The notes: generated by a model not told the origin, from the letters alone. DNA of 64,000 bases from Shewanella litorisediminis (GCF_016834455.1 NZ_CP069213.1:3201501-3265500); one strand, 5' to 3'; shown: positions 51,943 through 61,473, counted from the first letter of the stretch. Program-made: numbers and translations.

Positions 51943-53979
51943 TCAGATGGTGTCCAAATCGTTAGGGGTTATTTTGCCATGATTGAGCGCATATTCCATT
52001 GCCTGGGCTTGTGGCAATGCCCTGGCATACAACCACCCCTGAACATAATCCACACCCGCATCACCGACGAAGCTTGCCTCCGAGGGCGTTTCAACCCCCT
52101 CGGCCACCAGCTGGAACCCCAGGGATTTACACAGCTGGCAAATTTGCCGGTAAAGCACCCTACCCTGATCGGTATCGGTTTTGCCAAGGATGCTCCGATC
52201 AAGCTTGATGCCATCCACGGAGATCTGGGTCAAGAGACTGAGACTGGAAAATCCCGTGCCGAAGTCATCCAGCAAGAATCGGAACCCCAACGTCTGCAAT
52301 TGGGCAATGGCGCGGTTAATGCCTTGCAGATCCCGCATAAATGCCCGCTCGAGGATTTCCACTTCGACCTGATGGGCAAATTCCCCCAGGGTGGTGCGCA
52401 GCCTGTCGAGCATAAGCACATCGTTTAAGTTGTTGGGATCGAGGTTAATACTCACCTTGGGTGAAAAGCCGGCCGCCTGCCAGCGCCGCAAATCCTCCGC
52501 CACCGTAGTTATCACAAAGCGGTCTATCACGTGGGAGTAACCCGCCCGCTGGAAGTTATCAATAAACCAGGGGCCCTTTATGTTGCCGTCGGCATCCTTA
52601 AGCCTCAAAAGCGCCTCGAAACCAACCACTTCCTGCCCGGGCAGCTTGAGCTTTGGTTGATAGTGCACCAGAAGTTCACCGCTCAGCACCTCGCGAACCG
52701 TACGCTCCAGACTGCGACTGGCGGCGAGGGATTCAGACTGATTACGACTATATTGACGCTCGGACATGCGCTCAATATCCGTTTGTAATTCAGTGCGTTT
52801 GATAAGTTCACGGTCGTATTGATTGGCATCGGCGAAGGCACTGTATTTCCGAATAAATGGCCGATAGATGAATACCCCGACCACGACCAGTAACAGCTGC
52901 AGCACCACGACGGCAAAACCGCCGGATGCAATCCAGCCATTTAAAAACAGAGGTGTCACCCAGGGAAAGGGTTTGCCATCAAAACTCAAAAGTCCGGCGG
53001 AAATCACTGACCAGGCAATGAGCACATTCAGGCAGGGCAGCAGAACAAAGGGGATGGCAAGGCGCAGGTTAAAGACCACTGGTAAACCGTAAATCAGGAT
53101 TTCATTGATGTTTACCACCGAGAAAGGCACCGCAATTTTGGCCAGGTGCCGGCTCTGCTCGTCGCGGCTTTCCAAAAAGATGGCAATCAGCAGCGGAATG
53201 GTGGCACCACTGCCTCCAAGTAAAACAAAGAGATCCATAAATGCGCTGAAGGTCAGGTTGGGCGCCAGGAATTGCAGCCCATTATCATCGCCAATCAGCA
53301 GCAGGAAGGCATTATCGCCATGTACACCAAAACACCAGAGTATGTGTGTCAGCAGTACCCGGAAAATGATTTGCCCAAGCGGGCCCAGTTCACCCACGGC
53401 ATCCACCATGGGCGAGATCCCGAGCAGCAACAGCATACTCATGGCCTTGAGGATCAAAAACACCAGGGTGAAGGTCAGCACCATGGGAATAATCAGGTTC
53501 AGGTGCTGGCTCAGGTAAGCACTGATTTCGGCACTTCTGACCAGATGCAGCTGGGGGAACTTTAAGAATGGCCGCATTACGTAGGCAGCCAATATTGGGG
53601 TAATCACCATCCTCGGGTCCCCAAGCACCTCCACCAGATAATCGCTGAACACCAGTCCACCGCTGCTGTGCACATGGAGCGAAAAGACAATGCATAACGA
53701 CAGAGTGGCACAGGCCACCGCAGAAATATCCAGATACTTGGCAAAGTGATACGACAGCGACAGCATAGCCAGCAAAGGGAAAAGCCGCCCGAGCGTATCA
53801 CTTATCCCCTCAAACCAATGAAAAGCATCGGATCCCGACAACTCAGGAGCCAGCGCAGTGGCAAGTACAGGGAAGAGCGCCAGGAGCGCATTGATAAGCA
53901 GAAACGGTAACAGCGCAATAAAGGACTCGCGCACCGCCAACAGAAAGCTGCGATCAAACAACTGAAAATTTACCTGCAT
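51943..53979 (-). CDS. PTS EIIC-like membrane domain fused to an EAL phosphodiesterase
   Basis: 678 aa. Residues ~1-395 have about ten hydrophobic helices and look like the EIIC domain of lactose/cellobiose-type PTS transporters (FGVHGDNAFLLL, INEILIYGLPVVFN). A linker (~395-425) leads to a cytosolic EAL domain with all key residues: FEALLR, INLDPNNL, EILE, DDFGTGFSSL, KLDRS, EGVET, QGWLYA. No EIIA/EIIB or sugar enzyme is nearby, so the EIIC part is likely a sensor or transceptor setting c-di-GMP breakdown. Known domain combination in Vibrio/Shewanella; ligand unknown. Confidence 0.88.
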   Translation of the reverse strand: MQVNFQLFDRSFLLAVRESFIALLPFLLINALLALFPVLATALAPELSGSDAFHWFEGISDTLGRLFPLLAMLSLSYHFAKYLDISAVACATLSLCIVFSLHVHSSGGLVFSDYLVEVLGDPRMVITPILAAYVMRPFLKFPQLHLVRSAEISAYLSQHLNLIIPMVLTFTLVFLILKAMSMLLLLGISPMVDAVGELGPLGQIIFRVLLTHILWCFGVHGDNAFLLLIGDDNGLQFLAPNLTFSAFMDLFVLLGGSGATIPLLIAIFLESRDEQSRHLAKIAVPFSVVNINEILIYGLPVVFNLRLAIPFVLLPCLNVLIAWSVISAGLLSFDGKPFPWVTPLFLNGWIASGGFAVVVLQLLLVVVGVFIYRPFIRKYSAFADANQYDRELIKRTELQTDIERMSERQYSRNQSESLAASRSLERTVREVLSGELLVHYQPKLKLPGQEVVGFEALLRLKDADGNIKGPWFIDNFQRAGYSHVIDRFVITTVAEDLRRWQAAGFSPKVSINLDPNNLNDVLMLDRLRTTLGEFAHQVEVEILERAFMRDLQGINRAIAQLQTLGFRFLLDDFGTGFSSLSLLTQISVDGIKLDRSILGKTDTDQGRVLYRQICQLCKSLGFQLVAEGVETPSEASFVGDAGVDYVQGWLYARALPQAQAMEYALNHGKITPNDLDTI

Positions 53980-54061
53980 AGGCTGCCGTACAATATGACT
54001 GCTCGTTAAATTAACTTAACCCATAAACCGCAGGTGCGACAGTCCGTGCAGGAAAAGCGCA

Positions 54062-54610
54062 TTAAAGGCGCTGCAGCAAGTAAAATCCCCTTCCGTCATC
54101 CTCGAAAAAGTCCACCACCTCCATGCCGGCGCGCTTCACATGCACGTTCAGCGAATGCTGATTCTCCTGTGCAATAAAGGTAAACAAGGATGAGTACCGC
54201 CCCATTGAAAGCGTCAACACCTTGTCAAACAAAGCCCCGAAAATCCCTTTGCCGCGGTAGCGGCTATCCACCCACACAGGACCATAACAGCCTGGCGCCG
54301 GGCGTTTCCCGGCGCGGCCTCGTGTCGAAGTGTTAGACTGCTGATGGCTGCCAAGTAGCTGATAAAGCTTGCGATAAAAAGACTGCCCCTGATAAAAGCC
54401 TTCATCAGCAACAATGGCGTATGCCACTATTTGCCCCGCGTCATCCGCCACCACCACCAGATGATCCGCAATAAGGGATGTGAATTCCCGACGCCCATTA
54501 AGCTGAGCCTCAAGGCGAGAATCATCATTGCCAAGCTCATCCCGGCCAAAACGCTGTTCAAGCCTTACCAACTGGTCAATGTCATCGGGGCTTGCCTGCC
54601 GTATCTGCAT
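54062..54610 (-). CDS. GNAT-family N-acetyltransferase
   Basis: 182 aa. The acetyl-CoA motif is VDSRYRGKGIFGALF (V-x5-R-G-x-G type), with an N-terminal MQIRQASPDDIDQLVRLEQ of the usual GNAT kind and a late NVHVKRAGMEVVDFF. The segment between strands is long and Ser/Gly/Arg-rich (SNTSTRGRAGKRP). Substrate unknown. It lies 82 bp upstream of the EIIC-EAL gene on the same strand, but a functional tie is not shown. Confidence 0.85.
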   Translation of the reverse strand: MQIRQASPDDIDQLVRLEQRFGRDELGNDDSRLEAQLNGRREFTSLIADHLVVVADDAGQIVAYAIVADEGFYQGQSFYRKLYQLLGSHQQSNTSTRGRAGKRPAPGCYGPVWVDSRYRGKGIFGALFDKVLTLSMGRYSSLFTFIAQENQHSLNVHVKRAGMEVVDFFEDDGRGFYLLQRL

Positions 54611-54752
54611 CAGAACTTCTCCTTTGGAAAGCAGTCATTATACTGGGAGTTAGACCGATGAAAGCCAACAATCAAAATCAGCCATTAATTTGCGGTTCCT
54701 GCGGTTCCTGACCACACTGTAAGACAGTTCCCAGCGAAAGGTGCTGCCCTTT

Positions 54753-55730
54753 ATGTTGCCTGAAACCATCAATCCCCATGCCAGCCTGCTGGAGTCCGAC
54801 AGCCCCCAGGTCAACCTTGTGCGTTGGATGCATCAGTGTGAGCTCATCAAGCGCTACTACGAAGCCGACTATGTGTTTGTCGTGCAAAAGGTATCCCTTG
54901 GTTTCGAAGTACTGGTGAGTGCCATCGCCAGCCTGCCGCACTTCACCTCGGGGCAAATGTTTGACCGGGACACACCGCTGTTTCTGGATTTGGTCAATGC
55001 CATGCCCGATGGTGTGTCACTGGATTTATCCAAATACCACGCCGGAGACTTACCCAACGATTTTGACAGCTGCCTTGGGCTGCTCGCCAGGCCCATCCTC
55101 TGGCCCGATGGCTCAATTTTTGGCTGTTTGTGCGTGCTTTCCCACAAGCGGGTAGAAAACCAGAGCATTAACAGCCTGATGCTGGAGCCATTTCAAATCC
55201 TGTTGCAGCAAGATCTCGCCCTGCTGTGCCAAAGCCACCGGGTGGAATCACTGTCCATGCGGGATAGGGAAACCGGCATGCTAAACCACTATGGTTTTAT
55301 CATGATGGCGCCAAGACAGTTGAATCTTGGCCGCCGCTTCGGAGCCCATGCCGGCATTTTGTTTTTTGAGTTGCAACAACAAAGCCCCGATGCAGAGCTC
55401 AACGAAAAGCATCACCGGCTGCTTGGTGGCATCATACAGCACACCATTCGCACCGCCGATATTGCCGCGCACTACAGCGAAACCCTGTTTGTAGTGCTGG
55501 CGTTTTTGGACAATGAGCGGGATCTTAACCATATAGTGCAGCGGGTTGAACGCCAGCTGGCCCAGCAGGAACCCAGTCTCAAGCTGGATTACAGCTTCCG
55601 GTTTTTCGCGCCGGACTCAGGCAGTAAGCTCGGCCCCATGCTGATGTTGGCCAAAGAAAACCTGCAATCCTGGCAGCGAGAGCAAAAGGCAAGAGCCGCA
55701 GAAATCCCATTGACGGCCACCACCCAATAG
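54753..55730 (+). CDS. GAF-like plus degenerate GGDEF protein (copy 1)
   Basis: 325 aa. The N-terminal ~170 residues resemble a GAF sensor domain (YVFVVQKVSLGFEVLVS, ARPILWPDGSIFGCLCVLSH). The C-terminal ~150 have the cyclase start DRETGMLNHYGF but HYSETLFVVLAF at the place of the GG(D/E)EF signature, so no diguanylate cyclase activity is expected. The segment MAPRQLNLGRRFGAHAG is shared with the next gene. ATG 54753 is used; the GTG 54741 overlaps the AAAGG. Cytosolic. Confidence 0.8.
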   Translation: MLPETINPHASLLESDSPQVNLVRWMHQCELIKRYYEADYVFVVQKVSLGFEVLVSAIASLPHFTSGQMFDRDTPLFLDLVNAMPDGVSLDLSKYHAGDLPNDFDSCLGLLARPILWPDGSIFGCLCVLSHKRVENQSINSLMLEPFQILLQQDLALLCQSHRVESLSMRDRETGMLNHYGFIMMAPRQLNLGRRFGAHAGILFFELQQQSPDAELNEKHHRLLGGIIQHTIRTADIAAHYSETLFVVLAFLDNERDLNHIVQRVERQLAQQEPSLKLDYSFRFFAPDSGSKLGPMLMLAKENLQSWQREQKARAAEIPLTATTQ

Positions 55731-55815
55731 CCCGGTTGGCACCCCGGGCTGGCTTTTTCAGTGATTCGCGACTAACGTATTATGGAATAACAACAATTAC
55801 ATCAATGAATACCCT

Positions 55816-56733
55816 ATGTCAGAATCTGTATCCTGGTTATTGGATTCCCCCCACACTGCTATCGATGAATCCCGATGGCAGCATTTGACGCAGCTGTTGT
55901 GTCAGCTGTTTAAAGCCAGTGCCTGCGCCATAGTGCAGTATCAGTTTGGCGACGCCAAAATCCTTACCCTGAAACAACCTAAAAACGTTGGCCTGACCCT
56001 TGGCGCCGCTGAGTCCATAGACAATCTCAAGCAGCGGCTGGCCAATACCGAATTGCCCGAAGAAGGCATTTGGCAGCAGGGGTTGATTGAGTTTCCGCTG
56101 AACTGGCCCGGTGGCAGCCCCTTCGGCGCTGTGCTGCTGGTGTGTGACAAGTTGCCCCCCAACATCGACAGCGGTCGGACGTTGGCAGAACCCATGTTGT
56201 CACTGATAGAAAGTGAGTTAACGTTATTCCGCCAGGCCAGCCGCCTGGAGCGTATGTCGCTTCAGGATGAATCCACACAAATGCTCAATGACAATGGTTT
56301 TAACCTGATGGCCCCGAGGCAGCTGAACCTGAGTCGGCGCTTGGGATCCCACGCCGGTCTGGTGGTGATGGAAAACGGCACCCAGTATGACGCCGAAGAG
56401 TCGCAGGAAAAGCTGCGAGCCCTGGCACAGGTGGTATTTGAAAACCTTCGTGAGGCCGACGTGGCCGCCCGTATAGGGGAACAAATTGTGCTGCTGGCCT
56501 TTGTCGACAGCGAAGCCAACCTGGACTCCCTGGTGACCCGGCTGCACAAACAATTCAGCCGTAAACTGGAAGACCAGCGGGTGATGACGGGGCACAAGTT
56601 TTTCACCCCGGACTCCCATCTTGAACTGGCGCCCATGCTCGCTGAAGTAAGGGATGAGCTGGACAAGACCCGCAGCCGCCTGTATCCCAAGCCCCAGAGC
56701 AGTGACGAAGCACAGACACCTCCAGAAGCTTAA
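55816..56733 (+). CDS. GAF-like plus degenerate GGDEF protein (copy 2)
   Basis: 305 aa, paralogue of the preceding gene, 85 bp downstream. N-terminal GAF-like region (ASACAIVQYQFGDAKILTL; NWPGGSPFGAVLLVCD), then a cyclase-like fold with DESTQMLNDNGF and MAPRQLNLSRRLGSHAG; the GGDEF position reads ARIGEQIVLLAF, again lacking the catalytic acids. C-terminal tail is Pro/Ser-rich. Two such genes side by side, both without the active site, suggest a conserved non-enzymatic role, perhaps ligand or protein binding. No clear ribosome-binding site at ATG 55816. Confidence 0.8.
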   Translation: MSESVSWLLDSPHTAIDESRWQHLTQLLCQLFKASACAIVQYQFGDAKILTLKQPKNVGLTLGAAESIDNLKQRLANTELPEEGIWQQGLIEFPLNWPGGSPFGAVLLVCDKLPPNIDSGRTLAEPMLSLIESELTLFRQASRLERMSLQDESTQMLNDNGFNLMAPRQLNLSRRLGSHAGLVVMENGTQYDAEESQEKLRALAQVVFENLREADVAARIGEQIVLLAFVDSEANLDSLVTRLHKQFSRKLEDQRVMTGHKFFTPDSHLELAPMLAEVRDELDKTRSRLYPKPQSSDEAQTPPEA

Positions 56734-56764
56734 GCGCCTAGAGGCAGCCTGACAGGTTACCCCC

Positions 56765-56977
56765 TCAGGCGCTTGATTGTCCCCTGGCCCACTCGATGGC
56801 GAGCACTACCGGGAAAGGGGACATAAACACCAATCCCAGCCCCAACAAGACTGACGTCCACAGCATGCCACTGACTTGCTCCGTCAGGTCTGTACCCAGA
56901 TGCAGCCAAACCACGCCCAGAACCATGGTCAGACCAAGCCAATGCAGGATTTTCAGAAATTTCATTACACTTTTCAT
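56765..56977 (-). CDS. Small two-helix inner-membrane protein
   Basis: 70 aa from ATG 56977 (GGTGGA upstream). Two hydrophobic segments at about residues 9-27 (ILHWLGLTMVLGVVWLHLG) and 38-62 (SVLLGLGLVFMSPFPVVLAIEWA). Not recognised. The same region is open in another frame with a very different product; the frame here is preferred because of its membrane-like pattern and ribosome-binding site. Divergent from the META lipoprotein gene. Confidence 0.65.
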   Translation of the reverse strand: MKSVMKFLKILHWLGLTMVLGVVWLHLGTDLTEQVSGMLWTSVLLGLGLVFMSPFPVVLAIEWARGQSSA

Positions 56978-57051
56978 CTGTTCCACCACATAATCGCCCC
57001 AGAATGGCGGCATGCCGACGTCGCCCGTCAAAGTACAGTATGGAAACCCGC

Positions 57052-57462
57052 ATGATCAAGAAATTTGCCCTGCTGGCCGGCGCACTGGCGCTGGTGGGCT
57101 GCCAATCATCCCCATCCTCTCACGCTGATACCGTGAATTTGCTCGGAACCTGGCTAATAGAACAGGTTAACGATCACCCTGTTATCGACTATAGCCCCGC
57201 AAAACTGGTGTTCGAAGAAGGCAACAAACTTCATGGCAACAACAGCTGCAATAACTTTTTTGGCAGCTTTGAACTCCAGGGCAATCAGCTGCTGCTTAGC
57301 CCGTCGGGCACGACCCGCAAGGCCTGTGTCGATGCCTTGATGGATCAGGAAGCCAGGGTAGCCGACGCCCTCCCCAAGGTGAGATCGCTGGCACAAGGCG
57401 AGGGTAAATTGCGCCTGTTCGACAGTGAAGGCAAGCTGCTGCTGATTTTAAGCCGCCTCTGA
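57052..57462 (+). CDS. META-domain lipoprotein (HslJ-like)
   Basis: 136 aa. Lipobox LVGC at residues 14-17 after a short signal (MIKKFALLAGALALVGC). The rest is a META/HslJ domain: GTWLIEQVNDHPV, NNSCNNFFGSF, the classical GCN-type signature (here SCNNFFG), and TTRKACVDALMDQE. Outer-membrane or periplasmic; HslJ relatives are linked to heat and novobiocin resistance. ATG 57052 with GGAAA upstream; ATG 57040 (four codons longer) is possible. Ends at a terminator. Confidence 0.88.
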   Translation: MIKKFALLAGALALVGCQSSPSSHADTVNLLGTWLIEQVNDHPVIDYSPAKLVFEEGNKLHGNNSCNNFFGSFELQGNQLLLSPSGTTRKACVDALMDQEARVADALPKVRSLAQGEGKLRLFDSEGKLLLILSRL

Positions 57463-57521
57463 GCGCTCTTTGCCACATAGCCAAGGATTGACTGGCAGCC
57501 TGCGTCCTCACTATCAATAAG

Positions 57522-57547
57522 AAGCCCGGCCAAAGCGGGGCTTTTTT
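57522..57547 (+). terminator. Terminator after the META lipoprotein
   Basis: AAGCCC / GGGCTT stem followed by TTTTTT. Convergent with the symporter gene. Confidence 0.8.
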
Positions 57548-57568
57548 ATGACTCAGCGGCTCAGGTAA

Positions 57569-58861
57569 TCATGCCTCTTCCCTTGCCTGCGCCATCTCGG
57601 CGCTGGTTTCCATGTCGGCGTTGTAGTGGGCAATATCTATCTCACCCTCTGAGCGTGCAATCACTGTGGTAGCCACCAGGTCACCGGACACATTGACCAC
57701 GGTGCGGGCCATGTCCAGTATCCGGTCGATACCGGCAATAATGGCCACCCCTTCAAGGGGCAAGCCCACCGTGGTGAGTACCAGCGTCAGCATGACAAGC
57801 CCTGCTCCGGGTACACCGGCAGTACCGATTGATGCCAGGGTCGCTGTCAGTACTATGGTGAGGTAATCCACCCAGGTTAAGTCCACCCCAAATGCCTGCG
57901 CCACAAAGAGTGCCGTCACGCCCTGATACAGGGCCGTCCCATCCATATTGATGGTGGTGCCAAGGGGCAACACAAAACTGGAAATCTTTTTGTTTACGCC
58001 CAGATACTCGCTGGCGCACTTCATGCTGGCCGGCAGGGTGCCTGCACTGCTTGAGGTGGTAAAGGCCACCGCCATGGCATTGCTAATGCCCTTGAAAAAC
58101 TGGATGGGATTAAGCCCTGCCACCAGTTTAAGCACCAACGAATAAAAGCCCAGAATATGCAGGGCACAGCCCAGATACACGGCAACAATCACCTTAATCA
58201 GCGGCAGCAGCATATCAATGCCATACTCGCCCGCCACCCAGGCCATCAGGCCAAATACGCCATAGGGCGCAAGCTTCATCACCATGTCGGTGAGTTTGTA
58301 CATGGCTTCCGCGAGGCTCTCAAACACCTTGATGGCAGGCTTGCCATGGTCACCAATCAGTACCAGGGCCACACCCAGGGCCACGGCAAACACAATCACC
58401 TGCAAAATCTGACCACTGGCCAGCGCCGCCACCGGATTGGTGGGCACTATGTTAATCAGGGTATCCATCACAGAGGGCGCCGTTTTCACTTCGGCACTGA
58501 GGTCGTGTCCTTCAAGGCTCAGACCAGAACCCGGTTCCAGCAGCCAGCCAACCAGCAAGCCCACCGAGATGGCAATGGCAGTCGTGGCCAGATAAAACGC
58601 GAAGGATTTAAAACCGATACGCCCCATGCGCGCGGTATCCTGCATCGAGGTAACACCCACAATCAGCGAGCAAAACACCAGCGGCACTATCAACATCTTG
58701 ATGGTGTTAACGAACAGGGTACCTATGGGTTTGAGGGCGCTGGCATCGGGCCCAAGGACAAGGCCAACACCAATACCGAGCAACATGCCGGTGAGAATTT
58801 GCAGCCACAGGGGCACAGCGCACCAACGGCGCCACAAGCTAACGGGTGGAGTAACGGACAT
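57569..58861 (-). CDS. Dicarboxylate/amino acid:cation symporter (DAACS family)
   Basis: 430 aa. Glutamate/dicarboxylate transporter of the GltP/GltT/DctA family with eight membrane helices and two re-entrant loops. Diagnostic motifs: the serine-rich TTSSSAGTLP hairpin, NMDGTALYQG and SIGTAGVPGAG, followed by the substrate-selecting AGIDRILDMARTVVNVSGD. The arginine in the last helix (MART) favours acidic substrates such as glutamate, aspartate or C4-dicarboxylates. AAGGT is close before ATG 58861. Confidence 0.93.
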   Translation of the reverse strand: MSVTPPVSLWRRWCAVPLWLQILTGMLLGIGVGLVLGPDASALKPIGTLFVNTIKMLIVPLVFCSLIVGVTSMQDTARMGRIGFKSFAFYLATTAIAISVGLLVGWLLEPGSGLSLEGHDLSAEVKTAPSVMDTLINIVPTNPVAALASGQILQVIVFAVALGVALVLIGDHGKPAIKVFESLAEAMYKLTDMVMKLAPYGVFGLMAWVAGEYGIDMLLPLIKVIVAVYLGCALHILGFYSLVLKLVAGLNPIQFFKGISNAMAVAFTTSSSAGTLPASMKCASEYLGVNKKISSFVLPLGTTINMDGTALYQGVTALFVAQAFGVDLTWVDYLTIVLTATLASIGTAGVPGAGLVMLTLVLTTVGLPLEGVAIIAGIDRILDMARTVVNVSGDLVATTVIARSEGEIDIAHYNADMETSAEMAQAREEA

Positions 58862-58995
58862 ACAGAACCTTTTCAGACTTGCCTAAGGGGCACGCTCAGC
58901 ATCCATCCCGGCGCGCTCGGCATCAGAGGGCCGAACGCGAATATTAACATTTGCTGTGGGAAGGCGTGACGATCGGCCTCACAAGTTAGCAGGCT

Positions 58996-59301
58996 TCAGG
59001 CATCAAAAGTCCCGCGCTGCTCGGCACTGAATCTCTGTGGGTACAGGGCGGCGGGCGGCTGCTCGCGCTCAATCAGGTAACTCCAGTAATCGTCATCGAA
59101 GCCCGTGAGTATGTCTCGTTTTCCCTGTTGTTTCAGGATGAGGTACCACCACACCAGGCCCCACAATCCGAAGGTAACCAGCGTCAGACAAAAATGCAGA
59201 GGATGCTGAACGCCCGGCACCTGTTGGTGGTGTAACGAATTATCTATTTGATGTGACTTAGAAAAAAACTTGGGACGCGCAACACGGATACGCTTGGCCA
59301 T
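58996..59301 (-). CDS. Hypothetical single-pass membrane protein
   Basis: 101 aa from ATG 59301 (GGGGGA upstream). A basic N-terminus (MAKRIRVARPKFFSKSH), one membrane helix at residues ~38-56 (LHFCLTLVTFGLWGLVWWYL) and a charged C-tail (GFDDDYWSYLIEREQPP). The helix with LTLVTFGLWGLVWW recalls small bacterial membrane proteins of the superinfection-immunity type; this is only a resemblance. An 18-bp palindrome lies upstream. Confidence 0.7.
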   Translation of the reverse strand: MAKRIRVARPKFFSKSHQIDNSLHHQQVPGVQHPLHFCLTLVTFGLWGLVWWYLILKQQGKRDILTGFDDDYWSYLIEREQPPAALYPQRFSAEQRGTFDA

Positions 59302-59352
59302 AGGATCCCCCAAAATTCACACCTCTCTCAGACCTTAGCTAAGTGTAGCTGC

Positions 59353-59370
59353 ATTCGACTTTAGTCGAAT
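59353..59370. promoter_or_regulatory. 18-bp palindrome between divergent genes
   Basis: ATTCGACT-TT-AGTCGAAT, 52 bp upstream of the membrane protein (minus) and 147 bp before the GNAT (plus). Operator or small hairpin. Confidence 0.45.
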
Positions 59371-59516
59371 ATTGCACGCCGACATTTTTATCTTCAGGGC
59401 CGCGCGCAGATGCCGTCGGCACATCAGGCTGCACGCTTTGTTGCATTCTCCCTGGCTGCATAAGCATGTGCCGCTGTGCTAGATTATCGGGTCTAAAACA
59501 ATAACAGGAATGACTG

Positions 59517-59969
59517 ATGAACATACGCAAGGCTGTGGCGGCCGACTTAACCGATATCGTGAACTTTAACCAGGCCATGGCCTTGGAAACCGAAGGATTG
59601 CAGCTCGATACTGCCACCCTCACCAAGGGCGTCTCGACCCTGCTGGAAAACCCTGCCAAGGGTTTTTATCTGGTGGCCGATATTGATGGCGAGATTGCCG
59701 GCTCCCTGATGGTCACCTTCGAGTGGAGTGACTGGCGCGCCAAGGATTATTACTGGATACAAAGCGTGTACATTCGCCCCGAGCACAGGCGCAAGGGCAT
59801 CTATACCCGTCTGTATCAGGCCGTGAAAGACATGGCCGCAGCCGCCGGTGGCGCTGCCAGCTTCCGACTCTATGTTGAGCAGGAAAATGCCAATGCCCAG
59901 CACACCTACGAGGCCCTTGGCATGGAAAAGAGCTACTACCTGATGTACGAGGAAAAGCCGAAAGGCTAA
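59517..59969 (+). CDS. GNAT-family N-acetyltransferase
   Basis: 150 aa, full GNAT fold: MNIRKAVAADLTDIVNFNQ at the start, the acetyl-CoA motif VYIRPEHRRKGIYTRLY, and LYVEQENANAQHTYEALGM near the end, typical of amino-acid or small-molecule acetylating GNATs. Cytosolic. AGGA lies 7 nt before ATG 59517. Followed by a bidirectional terminator shared with sdaA. Substrate unknown. Confidence 0.9.
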   Translation: MNIRKAVAADLTDIVNFNQAMALETEGLQLDTATLTKGVSTLLENPAKGFYLVADIDGEIAGSLMVTFEWSDWRAKDYYWIQSVYIRPEHRRKGIYTRLYQAVKDMAAAAGGAASFRLYVEQENANAQHTYEALGMEKSYYLMYEEKPKG

Positions 59970-60007
59970 TCAGGGCAAAGCCCAAAAGCGCAGTAAATCA
60001 CCAACAC

Positions 60008-60034
60008 AAAAAAGGCCATCTGTGATGGCCTTTT
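60008..60034. terminator. Terminator between GNAT and sdaA
   Basis: AAAAGGCCATC-TGT-GATGGCCTTTT, convergent genes on both sides. Confidence 0.9.
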
Positions 60035-60059
60035 GCTTATGTTCCCGATTGAGGCACAC

Positions 60060-61424
60060 TCAGTCACAGATACTGGTGACCTTGATGGCAAGGCCACCCA
60101 GACTGGTTTCACGGTACTTGGCGTGCATGTCTTTGCCTGTCTCGTACATGGTGGCAATCACCTTATCGAGGCTTACACGGGGGTCTGAGGTGCGCCTCAG
60201 CGCCATGCGCGCCGCATTCACCGCTTTCACCGCTGCGATGGCATTGCGCTCGATACAGGGCACCTGCACCTGGCCTGCCACCGGATCGCAGGTCAGCCCC
60301 AGGTTATGCTCCATGGCGATTTCGGCCGCCATACATACCTGAGCTGGGCTCGCGCCCATGAGTTCCGCAAGGCCCGCCGCCGCCATGGAGCAGGCTACGC
60401 CCACCTCCCCCTGACAACCCACCTCGGCGCCCGAGATAGAGGCATTGCGCTTATACAGGCTGCCAATGGCGGCTGAAGCCAGCAAAAAGCGGCTGTATTC
60501 CTTTTGCCCAAGCGGCTGAATAAAGCGATCAAAGTAAGCCATTACCGCCGGAATAATCCCCGCCGCACCATTGGTTGGCGCGGTCACCACCCTGCCACCG
60601 GCAGCGTTTTCTTCGCTCACGGCGAGGGCAAACAGGTTCACCCAATCCACAATCTCCATGGGATCGGCACTGATACGGCCACTGCTTTCCAGCTGCTTAA
60701 GCAGCGCCGGCGCCCGGCGAGGCACCCGCAGTGGCCCGGCGAGGACGCCTTCGGTGTGACAGCCCCGGTCAATGGCCTGCTTCATGGTCAGCCAGATATC
60801 GCGAAAACCGCGGTAGATAAACTCTTCACTGTGGCAGGCTTTTTCATTGGCCAGCATCAGGGTCGAAATACTCACCCCTTCGGCGCGGCACAATTTAAGT
60901 AAACCCTCCGCGTTTTCAAAGGGGTAAGGAAACGGGATGTCACCGCCCTGCACCTTGCCAAAATCGGCTTCTTCCACCACAAAACCGCCACCGATGGAGT
61001 AGTAGGTCTTGGACAGCAGCAGCTCATCGTCTGCAAAGGCGCTTAAGGTCATGGCGTTTTCATGCAGAGGCAGGGCATGGGGATGAAACACCATGGCGTC
61101 ACGGGCAAAGCGCACCGGTCTGCCGCTTTCAAGCCACAGGGTTTCGGTGTCATTCACGGCGGCTATGGTGGCCGGGATGGCATCTATATCCACACTTTCC
61201 GGGCTTTGGCCCATCAGACCAAGCAAAATGGCGATGTCGGTGTGGTGCCCCTTGCCGGTGAGTGACAGCGACCCGTACACATCGGCTTTCAGGCAATCCA
61301 CCCGGCCTGAAAAATTAAGATTATCAAGGGTATCTACAAAGGCCTTGGCCGCCTTCATCGGTCCCACTGTGTGGGAACTCGAAGGCCCGATACCAATTTT
61401 GTAAATATCAAAGGTACTGAACAT
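60060..61424 (-). CDS. sdaA: L-serine ammonia-lyase, iron-sulfur type
   Basis: 454 aa, the same length as E. coli SdaA. It deaminates L-serine to pyruvate with a [4Fe-4S] cluster. [16 protein letters not shown]-like start ([14 protein letters not shown]), [14 protein letters not shown], and the cluster cysteines in [16 protein letters not shown] and [23 protein letters not shown] is 8 nt before ATG 61424; an upstream 16-codon extension of the frame overlaps the intergenic region. Second gene of sdaC–sdaA (49-bp gap). Confidence 0.97.
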   Translation of the reverse strand: MFSTFDIYKIGIGPSSSHTVGPMKAAKAFVDTLDNLNFSGRVDCLKADVYGSLSLTGKGHHTDIAILLGLMGQSPESVDIDAIPATIAAVNDTETLWLESGRPVRFARDAMVFHPHALPLHENAMTLSAFADDELLLSKTYYSIGGGFVVEEADFGKVQGGDIPFPYPFENAEGLLKLCRAEGVSISTLMLANEKACHSEEFIYRGFRDIWLTMKQAIDRGCHTEGVLAGPLRVPRRAPALLKQLESSGRISADPMEIVDWVNLFALAVSEENAAGGRVVTAPTNGAAGIIPAVMAYFDRFIQPLGQKEYSRFLLASAAIGSLYKRNASISGAEVGCQGEVGVACSMAAAGLAELMGASPAQVCMAAEIAMEHNLGLTCDPVAGQVQVPCIERNAIAAVKAVNAARMALRRTSDPRVSLDKVIATMYETGKDMHAKYRETSLGGLAIKVTSICD

Positions 61425-61473
61425 GGAAGACTCCAAAAGCAACGGCGACGCAGTGCGTCGCCGGTCAATCAAC

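Noticed and set aside
56757-57059. 100-codon minus frame overlapping the small membrane protein
   Set aside because: Not hydrophobic or family-like and without a ribosome-binding site; the 70-aa frame has both a membrane pattern and a start signal.
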